This document shows positions 43,393-51,432 of a stretch of DNA of 64,000 nt, one piece after another. Position 1 is the stretch's first letter, and every line of letters begins with the position of its first letter. Both the position numbers and the translations under genes were made by a program. The notes beneath the pieces were generated by a model. That model made no database searches and was not told where the DNA came from. It saw only the letters and a program-made list of their open reading frames with translations. The DNA is from Luteimonas sp. BLCC-B24 (lineage in GTDB: Bacteria > Pseudomonadota > Gammaproteobacteria > Xanthomonadales > Xanthomonadaceae): assembly GCF_028550595.1 (NCBI RefSeq), contig NZ_JAQQGN010000004.1, positions 62,001-126,000 on the forward strand. The letters run 5' to 3'.

Positions 43393-45219
43393 TCAGCCCG
43401 CCGAGGCTTTGGCGATGAAATCGTCCACTTCCCGCTCCAGCAGTTCCAGCGGCACCACGCCGGTCAGCAGCACGCGGTTGTGGAACGCGCGCGGGTCGAA
43501 ACGCCCGCCGAGGGCGTCGCGGGCCTTGTCGCGCAGGCGGATGATCTCGAGCTGGCCGATCATGTACGACGTCGCCTGGCCTGGCATCACGACGTAGCGG
43601 TCGACTTCCGAGGCCGGAATGCCGTAGTCGATCGCCTGCTGGCGGGTCCAGCGCATCGCGTGCAGGCCGGTGTCGACGACCAGGCGCCGGGCACGGAACA
43701 GTTCGGCATCGAGCTGGCCCAGGCGGCCTTCCGGGTCGCCCTCGTACCAGCCTTCCTCGGCCGCCAGGCGTTCGGCGTACAGCGCCCAGCCCTCGCTGAA
43801 AGCGGAGATGCCGCCGAGCGCGCGGGTCTGCCGGAACTTCGGCAGGTCGGGGTTCTCGACCGACAGCGCGATCTGGAAGTGATGGCCCGGCACGGCCTCG
43901 TGGTAGACCAGCGTGCGCAGGCCGAAGCGGGTCAGCCGGTCGGGGCGCAACGGCATCTGGTAGACGCCCGGGCGCGAGCCGTCGAGCGGGGGCGCGGTAT
44001 AGCTCGCCGCGGCGCTCGCCCAGCGGTACTCGGGGTAGGGCTGGGCGATCACCGGGGTCTTCGGACGGATGTCGAACAGCGCGTCGGCGCGGCGTTCGGC
44101 GTCGCGCATCATGGTCTCGATGTCGGCCATGATCGCGGCACGGCCGGCGTCGTCGTTGCTGTAGGCCAGGTCCCTGCGCAGTTGCGCGACGCGCGATTCC
44201 ACGCTGCCCTCGGTGCGGCCCAGCGAGCGCAGGATGCCGTCCATCTCGCCCTCGATGCGCGCCACCTCGCGCAGACCGATGGCGTGAATGGCCTCGGCAT
44301 CGAGTTGCGTCGAGGTGAAACGGCGCAGATGGTAGGCGTAGGCGTCGGCGCCGTCGGCGAAGCGCCACAGGCCGGCGTCGTCGGTGGCGCGCGGCTGCTG
44401 GGCGCGCAGTTCGGCGATCGCACGCGACCACGCCGGATACACGCCGGCCTGCACGGTGCGGGTGGCCTCGGCGACCAGCGCATCGCGGCCTGCGGCATCG
44501 AGCGCGTCCACCGATTGCAGACGCTCGGCGAACGTCGTCACCAGCGGATTGGCAGCGGCCGGGCCGTCGATGAACTGCTGCATCTGCGCGATGGTCGCGT
44601 CGAGGATGAAGCGTGGCGGCAGGATGTCGCGGGCGGCGAGTTCGCGCGCGCGGGCCATGGCCTCGTCCATGCGCGTCTCGAACAGCCCGAGGCGGGCGAG
44701 GTAGTTGCGCGCGTCCTCTTCGCTGCGCACCGGGTGCACCACGGTCATCAGGTTCGGCAGGCCGACATTGGCACCGCTGAACTGCTGCAGCGGAAAATTG
44801 TAGTGCTCGTAGCGCTCGCCCTCGACGGCGCTGCGCAGCTGCCAGTCCATCAGCTCGGCCGATACGCGCTCCACGTCGCGCATCGCATCGCGATCGAAGC
44901 GCGCCAGCTCGGCGATGCCGCGTTCGGCGAGTGCCAGGGTGCCGCGGCGGAACTCGGTCGTCTGCGGCGTGAGCTGGCGATCCATTTCGGACTGCAACGC
45001 GCCGTCGAAGTAGCGGCTTCCGGTGGCCGCATTGGGCTGCCGGCGCATCCAGTCGTCGGTGAAACGATCGAAGAACGCGGTGACCGGCGTCGGCGCCTGG
45101 CGCGTGGTCGCATCGTCGCGTGGCACGGCCGACGTCGGCGGGGTTGAAGCGCAGCCTGCCAGCAGCAGGCTGCCGGCAAGGGCGAAGGCGAGCGGGGCGA
45201 CGCGAGGACGAAGGGTCAC
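43393..45219 (-). CDS. DUF885 lipoprotein, HExxxH metallopeptidase-like (operon gene 1)
   Basis: 608-residue lipoprotein (lipobox LLLAGC near residue 23). DUF885 proteins are mostly helical and thermolysin-clan-like: YHEAVPGHHFQ near residue 430 supplies two zinc-binding histidines and a Glu, and FSEGWALYAE near residue 464 supplies the third ligand Glu. It is therefore probably a periplasmic peptidase or amidase, though biochemical data for the family are sparse. It is followed by two exported helical-repeat proteins in the same operon. ATG at 45219; a hairpin upstream separates it from the nitroreductase gene. Confidence 0.9.
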   Translation of the reverse strand: MTLRPRVAPLAFALAGSLLLAGCASTPPTSAVPRDDATTRQAPTPVTAFFDRFTDDWMRRQPNAATGSRYFDGALQSEMDRQLTPQTTEFRRGTLALAERGIAELARFDRDAMRDVERVSAELMDWQLRSAVEGERYEHYNFPLQQFSGANVGLPNLMTVVHPVRSEEDARNYLARLGLFETRMDEAMARARELAARDILPPRFILDATIAQMQQFIDGPAAANPLVTTFAERLQSVDALDAAGRDALVAEATRTVQAGVYPAWSRAIAELRAQQPRATDDAGLWRFADGADAYAYHLRRFTSTQLDAEAIHAIGLREVARIEGEMDGILRSLGRTEGSVESRVAQLRRDLAYSNDDAGRAAIMADIETMMRDAERRADALFDIRPKTPVIAQPYPEYRWASAAASYTAPPLDGSRPGVYQMPLRPDRLTRFGLRTLVYHEAVPGHHFQIALSVENPDLPKFRQTRALGGISAFSEGWALYAERLAAEEGWYEGDPEGRLGQLDAELFRARRLVVDTGLHAMRWTRQQAIDYGIPASEVDRYVVMPGQATSYMIGQLEIIRLRDKARDALGGRFDPRAFHNRVLLTGVVPLELLEREVDDFIAKASAG

Positions 45220-45234
45220 GGAAACTCCGGTCAG

Positions 45235-45269
45235 CGGTGGGTCCCTGCGATTCTACGCAGGGCCCACCG
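45235..45269 (-). terminator. hairpin between nitroreductase and DUF885 genes
   Basis: A 14-bp stem with one bulged base (CGGTGGG, CCCTGCG arms) and a six-base loop, about 40 bases past the nitroreductase stop and 16 bases before the DUF885 start. No T-run. Confidence 0.5.
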
Positions 45270-45309
45270 AAGCCCGTCCACGCGGCATGCAGCGCACGCC
45301 GTGCGGAAC

Positions 45310-45912
45310 TCAGCCGTGGACGCGGAAACGGATCGCGTCGTCGATGTAGGTTTTGGGACCGATCGGCGCCGCGTGCGCACCGAAGGGCATCTGCGCGCGC
45401 AGGCGCCAGCTGGCCGGCAGATCCCATTCGCGCGCAGCGGCCTCGTCCGGCAACGGGTTGTAGTGCTGCAGGCTGGCGCCGATGTCGGCATCGGCGAGCG
45501 CGGTCCACACCGCGTACTGGGCGATGCCGGTGGCATGCTCGGACCACACCGGGAAGTTGTCCGCATACAGCGGAAACTTCGCCTGCAGATCGCGCACCAC
45601 GTCCTGGTCCTCGTAGAACAGCACCGTGCCCGCGCCTGCGGCGAACCCGTCGATCTTGGCCTCGGTCTGCGCAAACGCGTCCGCAGCCACGATGCCGCGC
45701 AGTGCATCCTTCACGATGTCCCAGAACTTCACGCTCTGCGCGCCGTAGAGAATCACCGCGCGCGAGCTCTGCGAGTTGAACGACGACGGGCTTTCACGCA
45801 CCGCGTCCTGGATCAGCGCGGTGACCTCGTCCTGCGGAATCGGCAGCGTGCGACCCAGGCTGTACTGGGTGCGGCGACGGTGTGCGGATTCGAGAAATGC
45901 GTTGTGGGGCAT
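45310..45912 (-). CDS. nitroreductase family protein (YdgI/Frm2-like)
   Basis: 200-residue FMN-dependent oxidoreductase. RRRTQYSLG near residue 12 and SPSSFNSQSSRAVIL near residue 40 form the FMN phosphate site, GIAQYAVWTALADADIGASLQHYNPL near residues 127-152 is the dimer/FMN core and the tail carries PFGAHAAPIGPKTY. This is the stress-type nitroreductase group (fatty-acid repression mutant-like). GGAG precedes the ATG at 45912. Reduces quinones or nitro compounds; physiological substrate unknown. Confidence 0.9.
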   Translation of the reverse strand: MPHNAFLESAHRRRTQYSLGRTLPIPQDEVTALIQDAVRESPSSFNSQSSRAVILYGAQSVKFWDIVKDALRGIVAADAFAQTEAKIDGFAAGAGTVLFYEDQDVVRDLQAKFPLYADNFPVWSEHATGIAQYAVWTALADADIGASLQHYNPLPDEAAAREWDLPASWRLRAQMPFGAHAAPIGPKTYIDDAIRFRVHG

Positions 45913-46055
45913 GACAACTCCATGAGGGGCCGGCGGGCGGCGACGGCAGCAGTCTGCATTGGCAGCAAGGATGGAACGACCGGGTGATTCGGGAAGGATC
46001 GTTGCATTCGCGCCACCCCGTGCCGCCTTCCGGGCAAGCAGTGAGTGTCTCGCAC

Positions 46056-46085
46056 AAAAAAGCCGCCGCGGATGCCGCGGCGGCT
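46056..46085 (-). terminator. rho-independent terminator after the glycine-zipper gene
   Basis: AGCCGCCGCGG and its complement form an 11-bp stem with a three-base loop, followed on the minus strand by six T residues; lies about 23 bases past the stop. Confidence 0.9.
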
Positions 46086-46108
46086 GGCTGGCGATCAGGC
46101 TGCTCGAT

Positions 46109-46474
46109 TCAGCGATAGACGCGCTCGCACCGCGTTTCGACGACGCGGTCGCCCCGTGCTTCCTGGCTGTTGCCCTGCACGTTGCGCCCGATCGCGCCGC
46201 CGGCGACCGCGCCGCCGACGGTGGCGATCTTGCGGCCACTGCCGCTGCCGATCTGGTTGCCGACCAGACCGCCGATGACCGCACCGGCCGCCGTGCCGCC
46301 GACCCGGTTGGGATCCGACGCGCTGCGACGGACCTCGACGTCCTGGCAGACGACGCGGCTGCCGTCGTTGAACCGGCGGCCTTCGTCCTGCGGGCCGTAG
46401 CTCTGGGCGTACGCGGCCGTGCTTCCCAGCATGGTCAAGGCGCCGATGCAGGCCAGGGTACGGATCGAATTCAT
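46109..46474 (-). CDS. glycine zipper 2TM domain protein
   Basis: 121 residues with a signal peptide ending AYAQ near residue 24. The glycine zipper lies at residues 58-100 (GGTAAGAVIGGLVGNQIG and GGAVAGGAIGRNVQG), a motif that inserts as a paired helix in membranes, as in Rickettsia 17-kDa antigen/SlyB-like proteins. Two cysteines (VVCQDV and ETRCERV) flank the zipper. Envelope protein of unknown role. Monocistronic with a strong terminator. Confidence 0.88.
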   Translation of the reverse strand: MNSIRTLACIGALTMLGSTAAYAQSYGPQDEGRRFNDGSRVVCQDVEVRRSASDPNRVGGTAAGAVIGGLVGNQIGSGSGRKIATVGGAVAGGAIGRNVQGNSQEARGDRVVETRCERVYR

Positions 46475-46609
46475 GGGAATGCTCCTCGCGGATGACGTGA
46501 CGACGATGCTGTCAGCGCATCACGCAAGCGCGGATGAAATCGCAGCGCGCTCGTGCCACTGGTTCAGGCCCCGGCCCGTGCGATGAAGAGCGTGTCGCGA
46601 TGCGAGCGC

Positions 46610-47410
46610 TCAGGCGTACTGCATCTTCCGGCCCATGCCGCCGTCGACGACGATGTTCTGTCCCGTGATGAATCCGGCCGCCGGCGAAAGCAGGTGCACC
46701 GCGAGCGCACCGATGTCGCCGGGTTCGCCGACGCGTCCGCTGGGGTGCTGCGCATGGTCGCGACGCGAGAGTTTCGGCGCACGCCGGGCGACGGGCTTGC
46801 GCCACGCGTCGGTGGCGATCCAGCCCGGGCTGATCGCATTGACCCGCACACGCGGTCCCTCGCTGATCGCCAGCGCGTGGGTCAGCGCCGACAGCCCGCC
46901 CTTTGCTGCTGCATACGGTTCGGTGTGCGCTTCGGACTGGTGCACGCGGCTCGACGCGATATTGACGATCGCGCCGCCTCGCGCGCGCAACGCGGGCAGG
47001 GCGTGCTTGCAGCACAGGAACGCGCCGGTGAGATGGCCGTCGATGAAACGGCGCCATTCGGCCAGCGGCAGCGTAGCGAGATCCGGAACGCCGGGCGAGG
47101 CAGGCCCCGCGTTGTTGACCAGGCCGTCGAGACGCGAGAACCGTGCAAGCGCCTTGCGCATGAAGCCGCGCACCGATGCCTCGCGACTCACATCCAGCGG
47201 TGCGAACCAGGCGCGATCGCCGACCTGCCATTCGTCGAGACAGGCGCGACCGGCATCCCGGTCGAGATCGCCGATCGCGACACGGCCGCCGGCGCCGAGC
47301 ACGGCCTGCGCGATGCCGCGGCCGATACCTTGTGCGCCGCCGGTGATGACGACGACGCGTCCGCTGAGTGGCGCGGCGTCGTGGTGTTCGATCGGAGGTG
47401 TCAGCGACAT
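46610..47410 (-). CDS. short-chain dehydrogenase/reductase
   Basis: 266-residue classical SDR: cofactor motif TGGAQGIGRG near residue 24, LDVSREAS, NNAG near residue 90, active-site Ser in NIASSRV near residue 142 and YAAAKGG near residue 157, and a C-terminal PGWIATDAW and GQNIVVDGGMG. The IGDLD motif at the end of beta-2 favours NAD over NADP. Similar to 3-oxoacyl-ACP or sugar/alcohol dehydrogenases; substrate unknown. ATG at 47410. Confidence 0.9.
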   Translation of the reverse strand: MSLTPPIEHHDAAPLSGRVVVITGGAQGIGRGIAQAVLGAGGRVAIGDLDRDAGRACLDEWQVGDRAWFAPLDVSREASVRGFMRKALARFSRLDGLVNNAGPASPGVPDLATLPLAEWRRFIDGHLTGAFLCCKHALPALRARGGAIVNIASSRVHQSEAHTEPYAAAKGGLSALTHALAISEGPRVRVNAISPGWIATDAWRKPVARRAPKLSRRDHAQHPSGRVGEPGDIGALAVHLLSPAAGFITGQNIVVDGGMGRKMQYA

Positions 47411-47492
47411 CGTGCTCACCGGTGCGGATCCGGCGCACAGTCTCCACGCGGCGGCATCGAGGGCGTGTCGACGGCGCACGCGCCGCCGGGTG

Positions 47493-47738
47493 TCAGCGGC
47501 TGCCGCCGCGTCCGCGACCGGCGGGTGCCGGGCCCGGCGCCGGGTGCTCGTCGAGGCGGGTCAGGGTGCGCGTGGTGCCGAGCTTCTCGATGCGGCCGCC
47601 GGCGCCGCAGAAGGCGGCGACGTCGTGCGCGATCCGTTCGCTGTTCAGCGCCGATGCGCGCTCGCTCGGGGCGCGTGACCCGGCGAACAGGTGACGGGTG
47701 CCGCCGCCCGCAGCGGCGGGCTTCTTCGTACCGGACAT
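47493..47738 (-). CDS. small protein with RIAxDVAAF/AGGRIEKLGTT motif
   Basis: 81 residues, basic N-terminus and glycine/proline/arginine-rich C-terminus around a compact motif at residues 34-62: ERIAHDVAAFCGAGG then RIEKLGTTRTLTRL. The motif matches the 75-residue protein at 16000-16227 (14 of about 24 positions identical). AAGGAG is eight bases before the ATG; a GTG three codons upstream is less likely. Lies 13 bases after the YkgJ-type gene on the same strand and may be co-transcribed with it and the methyltransferase gene. Confidence 0.65.
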   Translation of the reverse strand: MSGTKKPAAAGGGTRHLFAGSRAPSERASALNSERIAHDVAAFCGAGGRIEKLGTTRTLTRLDEHPAPGPAPAGRGRGGSR

Positions 47739-47751
47739 GCGATGCACTCCT

Positions 47752-48057
47752 TCAGTACATGATCAGTGGAATGCCGCGTGCGCCGTGATCGGCGTACTCG
47801 GCACGGATCTCGCGGCAGTAGGGGCCGCCCATCGCGAAGCGCCGGCACACTTCGGGCCGGGTGTCGTAGATCGAACAGCACATCCGCGCGGCATCAACCG
47901 CCACGCACCAGCCCTCGTCGTCGCGTGCCATCACCCGCAGGCCGGCGTCGGTGATGTCGGTGAAGCGTTCGGGCACGTCGTCGTCGCCCTGCAGCACGAC
48001 GGTGAGCCGGCAGCAGACCGCATCGCAGGTGTCGCAATGGTCGTGTGCCGGGCTCAC
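47752..48057 (-). CDS. YkgJ-family cysteine cluster protein
   Basis: 101-residue protein with the zinc/iron-sulfur-type cysteine cluster: CDTCDAVCC near residues 8-16, CVAVD, CCSIYDTRPEVCRRF near residues 60-74 and a last Cys near residue 81. The Cys spacing is that of YkgJ/UPF0153. The start is GTG, overlapping the methyltransferase stop by four bases (GTGA), so translation is coupled. Function of the family is unknown; some members are linked to methyltransferases or flagellin modification. Confidence 0.88.
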   Translation of the reverse strand: MSPAHDHCDTCDAVCCRLTVVLQGDDDVPERFTDITDAGLRVMARDDEGWCVAVDAARMCCSIYDTRPEVCRRFAMGGPYCREIRAEYADHGARGIPLIMY

Positions 48058-48719
48058 GATGCGGGGGCGCCACGCCGGTAGTGCAGCAGGCGTCCGCGCG
48101 GCGCCGTGTCGGGATCACCGTCGAGCGCCAGGCGCGCTTCGCTCGCGGTGAATCCCTGGGCGTGAAGCAGGCGACCGAAGGCTGTGCTGTGCCCGCGGCC
48201 GGGATCGGTGAGCATCACGACCGCGTCCGGACGGGCATGCCGCGCGACGACGCCGGCCAGGGTGACGGCATGGCCACGTTCGTAGAGCACGTCGCTGGCG
48301 ATGATCATGTCGAAACGGCCCAGCGAGGCCAGTGGTTCGTCCCAGCACATGTGCCGGTAATGCACGGCGTCGAGCGCATTGAGCGCGGCGTTGTAGGCGA
48401 GAAAGCCTTCGGCCAGCGGGTGCATGTCCGAGGCGACCACATCGGCGCCGCGGCGCTGCAGCACCAGGCTCGACAGGCCGATGCCGCAGCCCATTTCGAG
48501 AATGCGCAGCCCGGCGATCTCGGTGCGAGCCATCACCTGCGCGAGCAGACGGCCGGACGGCCACAAGTGTCCGAACAGTGGCCACTGCGCCGACGAGATG
48601 CCGAGGCGGGCACCGTGGCCGTCCGGATCGGCGTACTGCTGGAGATCGGTCAGCATCCGCAGACGGTAGGAATGCGCGCCGACATCGACAGTGGAAATAC
48701 GGGTGGAATAACCGGGCAC
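48054..48719 (-). CDS. class I SAM methyltransferase (METTL21/COG3897-like)
   Basis: 221-residue methyltransferase. Motif I is ILEMGCGIGLSSL near residue 78, the acidic Asp ending beta-2 is in VVASDMHPLAE near residue 101, and the post-motif DMIIASDVLYE near residue 135 is the D/E-x-LY type found in protein-lysine or N-methyltransferases of the METTL21 class. The GTG at 48719 is supported by GAAGGAAG upstream; the longer frame is not credible. Coupled to the YkgJ-type gene. Substrate unknown, protein or small molecule. Confidence 0.82.
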   Translation of the reverse strand: MPGYSTRISTVDVGAHSYRLRMLTDLQQYADPDGHGARLGISSAQWPLFGHLWPSGRLLAQVMARTEIAGLRILEMGCGIGLSSLVLQRRGADVVASDMHPLAEGFLAYNAALNALDAVHYRHMCWDEPLASLGRFDMIIASDVLYERGHAVTLAGVVARHARPDAVVMLTDPGRGHSTAFGRLLHAQGFTASEARLALDGDPDTAPRGRLLHYRRGAPAS

Positions 48720-48877
48720 GGCACTTCCTTCGGGAGCGTTGCCCAGACGGGCGGTCACGCATGGAGGGAAGCGAAGCGGCGACGGCTCAGGTCGCGCGGG
48801 CGCGCGGATCGGGCGTGGCCCGACGGTCGAGCATAGCACCGGGGCGGCGCGCCTCCGGCCCGGCCACGCCGCCGCGT

Positions 48878-49924
48878 TCAGCGCGGATGGTTGGTGTAGC
48901 TCGCGTTGCCGAGGCCGGTGCCGATCGTCAGTACGCCCCAGCGCGCGACCGCCTGCATCCGCGGGCGCTCACTCAGGCCCTGCACGACGGCGTCGTTATG
49001 CAGGTGCACGACCGGCGCGCGCCCGCCGATCCGGTCGAGGTGTGCGCCCAGCGCCCCGGCAACGCTGAAGCCTTCGGCCTCCCAGTCGCCGGGCAGATTC
49101 TGCGCGCCGTGGGCGATGCGGCCGTCCTGCCGGATCTGGCCCGGGCAGGCGATGCCGACGAACGGCGCGAGGTCCACGCCGAGGGTGCGTGCGTGCGCGA
49201 TCAGACCGTTGAGCATGGCCGCCATCCGGATGATCGCTTCCTCGCGATCGGGGGATTCGGTGGCATGGCGCCACTGGCTGCGCTCGAGCACCGTGGCGCG
49301 GCTGCCGTCGTCGCGCTGGTCGAGGCGCGGTGCGATCAATCCGCAGCGGATGTTGGTGCCGCCGATGTCGACGGCGAGAAAGGCCGCGCGGCGCAGTGCG
49401 GTGGCCGGCGCCAGCGGCACCCAGCCCAGCAGCCCCGCATCGTCACCGTCGTGGCGGAGCAGGGTGAGCTCCACGCCCGCGCGCGCGAGCTTCAACAGAC
49501 GTGCGGCGCGTCGCACCGACAGCGCACCGGCACGGCTGCCGGGGAAGCCGCCGCCGATGACGATGCGTTTGACGCCGGTCCATTCGGGTTGCGCGAGAAA
49601 GCAGCGCACCACCTCCGCCAGCCGTTCGGCGTGATCCTCGATCGCGGCGTGCACCAGATGCGCGGCATCGGCATCGCCGCCGACCAGCACGAGGTCGAGA
49701 TCGCGCTTGGAAATGGCGTCGGTCGGTGTGCGTCCGAACGGATCGCGCTCGCCCGTGAAATGCTGGCGGCGCCGTGCGTCGAGCAGTGCGCGGAACGCCG
49801 TCTGGCTCGCGCGGTCGCCGACGAAGCCGTCGCCGTCGGGCGCGGCCAGCGCCAGATTGCAGCTGTCGATGCTCAGGCCCGGGATTCGCAGGGCGGCGTG
49901 GCGGTTGCGGGGGTCGCGGCTCAT
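48878..49924 (-). CDS. ROK-family sugar kinase-like protein with circularly permuted motif order
   Basis: 348 residues. All main ROK motifs are present but in rotated order: IVIGGGF at 121-127 and DGDDAGLLGW at 159-168, normally C-terminal, come first; then the phosphate-1 loop DIGGTN at 186-191, the substrate loop ACPGQI at 259-264, NLPGDW, catalytic base in HNDAV at 309 and GTGLG at 335-339 at the C-terminus. The zinc motif CxCGxxGCxE of typical ROK kinases is missing. ATP- and sugar-binding residues are intact, so activity as a hexose kinase is plausible. Neighbours give no substrate hint. Confidence 0.78.
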   Translation of the reverse strand: MSRDPRNRHAALRIPGLSIDSCNLALAAPDGDGFVGDRASQTAFRALLDARRRQHFTGERDPFGRTPTDAISKRDLDLVLVGGDADAAHLVHAAIEDHAERLAEVVRCFLAQPEWTGVKRIVIGGGFPGSRAGALSVRRAARLLKLARAGVELTLLRHDGDDAGLLGWVPLAPATALRRAAFLAVDIGGTNIRCGLIAPRLDQRDDGSRATVLERSQWRHATESPDREEAIIRMAAMLNGLIAHARTLGVDLAPFVGIACPGQIRQDGRIAHGAQNLPGDWEAEGFSVAGALGAHLDRIGGRAPVVHLHNDAVVQGLSERPRMQAVARWGVLTIGTGLGNASYTNHPR

Positions 49925-50027
49925 GTGCGCACTCGGATCAGGCGCCTAGGGTGCCCGGCGCGGCGTGGCGCGCCGTGAACGGCGCACGCCGGGTAGCATC
50001 ACCGGCCTTGCCGTCCCGCGCCGCGTC

Positions 50028-50687
50028 ATGCCGTCCCCACCCAGTCCCCGCGCATCACTTCATGCCGTCGGCATCTCGCATCGCTGGGCGGGCATCGCCC
50101 TGGCCGCGCTCGCCCTGTTCGTGGCCAGCGCGCTGGCGCTGCATCTGCGACGGCCGGACCTCGATCCGGTGCACAGCCAGATGAGCCTGTATCTCATCGG
50201 CCCCTGGGGGCCACTGCTGCAGGCCGCGTACGCATCGCTGGCGGCGGGCATGGGCGCGCTGGCGTGGGGCCTGCGCTCGGCGAGCAGCCCACACGCGCGC
50301 AGTTCCGCGCCGCTTCTGCTGTTCGGACTCGGCGGCCTCGCATTGACCATCACGGCCTATGCGTGGATGGATCTGCCCGGCGTGGACCGCACGTTCGAGG
50401 GCCTCGTCCACGGCCTCTCGGCGCAGGCGGCGTTTCTCTGTGCGACCGGCGGCATGGTGCTCCAGGCCCTGCGCTTCGCGGCTGATTCCGCGTGGCGGGC
50501 CACGGCGCGCTGGGCCTTGCCCTGGGCCCTGCTGTGCTTCGCATCGATCTGGGTGCTCGCGGCCTGGCGCGATGCGCCGCGGGGCCTTGCGCAGAAAACG
50601 GTGATCGCCCTGATCGTCGGATGGCTGGTCTGCGTGGCACTGACCCTGTGGCGGCGAACGCGGCGCAGGCACGCGCACGCGAGCTGA
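50028..50687 (+). CDS. DUF998 family membrane protein
   Basis: 219-residue inner-membrane protein with about six hydrophobic segments (GIALAALALFVASALAL near residue 20, then five more). The pattern HSQMSLYLIGPWG near residue 50 and ITAYAWMDLPG..FEGLVHGLSA near residues 110-130 are DUF998-like. A basic tail follows the last helix. Function unknown. ATG at 50028. Confidence 0.78.
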   Translation: MPSPPSPRASLHAVGISHRWAGIALAALALFVASALALHLRRPDLDPVHSQMSLYLIGPWGPLLQAAYASLAAGMGALAWGLRSASSPHARSSAPLLLFGLGGLALTITAYAWMDLPGVDRTFEGLVHGLSAQAAFLCATGGMVLQALRFAADSAWRATARWALPWALLCFASIWVLAAWRDAPRGLAQKTVIALIVGWLVCVALTLWRRTRRRHAHAS

Positions 50688-50782
50688 TCGCGTTCACGCC
50701 GGCAGCACTGCGGCCGCACGAGACTCCGGAGCAAGGACGCACTGCGCATCGCGGTGCGTCCATCGACTGCCAGGAGAGCAAC

Positions 50783-50959
50783 ATGATCAAGTGGGCCATC
50801 ATCTTCGCCGTCATCGGCCTCATTGCCGGTGCGCTCGGCTTCAGCGGCGTCGCGGGCGCCTCGATGGGCATCGCCCAGTTCCTGTTCTGGGCCGCGATCA
50901 TCATCGCGGTGGTCCTGTTCGTGCTGGGACTCACCGTCGCCAAGAAGGTCGTGCGCTAG
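50783..50959 (+). CDS. DUF1328 small membrane protein (YtjA-like)
   Basis: 58-residue two-helix membrane protein: WAIIFAVIGLIAGALGFSG and QFLFWAAIIIAVVLFVLGL, ending KKVVR. This is the YtjA/DUF1328 family, common and stress-associated but without known function. AGGAGA precedes the ATG, and a strong terminator follows the stop. Promoter probably lies in 50688-50770. Confidence 0.9.
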   Translation: MIKWAIIFAVIGLIAGALGFSGVAGASMGIAQFLFWAAIIIAVVLFVLGLTVAKKVVR

Positions 50960-50984
50960 GCCGGACGCGGCACGTTTTCACACC

Positions 50985-51015
50985 CGCCGCCTGCGTCCGC
51001 GCAGGCGGCGTTTTT
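50985..51015 (+). terminator. rho-independent terminator after the DUF1328 gene
   Basis: CGCCGCCTGCG, four-base loop, CGCAGGCGGCG, then five T residues. The classic form, 25 bases past the stop. Confidence 0.95.
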
Positions 51016-51081
51016 CATGGTCCTGGGCCAGCCTGTCAGGCGACGGGGCCGCACTCCGCAACACCGCTTCGAGGACACGCC

Positions 51082-51327
51082 GTGGACCAGACCGTGCATC
51101 CGTTTTCAGAACTCTTCGCCCAGCTGGGGCTGCCGAACGACGAGGCATCGATCCGCGCGTTCATCGCCGAACACGGCCCGCTGCCCGCGGACATGCGGCT
51201 CGAGGAAGCGCCGTTCTGGTCCGACGCTCAGGCCCAGCTGTTACGGGAGGAGCGGATCGAGGACGCCGACTGGATCGTGGTGATCGACCAGCTCAATGTC
51301 GCCATGCACGCCACGCCCGATACCTGA
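51082..51327 (+). CDS. DUF2789 family protein
   Basis: 81-residue acidic cytoplasmic protein of DUF2789: HPFSELFAQLGLPNDEASIRAF, then LPADMRLEEAPFW and LLREERIEDADW. GTG start with GAGGA upstream at about seven bases. Small, probably helical; unknown function. Confidence 0.85.
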   Translation: MDQTVHPFSELFAQLGLPNDEASIRAFIAEHGPLPADMRLEEAPFWSDAQAQLLREERIEDADWIVVIDQLNVAMHATPDT

Positions 51328-51432
51328 GCCGGGCTCGCAGCGGCCGGCCAGCCGCTTCCGATCACGGTGAGCGCGCCCGCGGTGCGCAGGCCGCCCGCAG
51401 CAGGTGCAACCACCCGGGAGCGCGCGCCGGCC

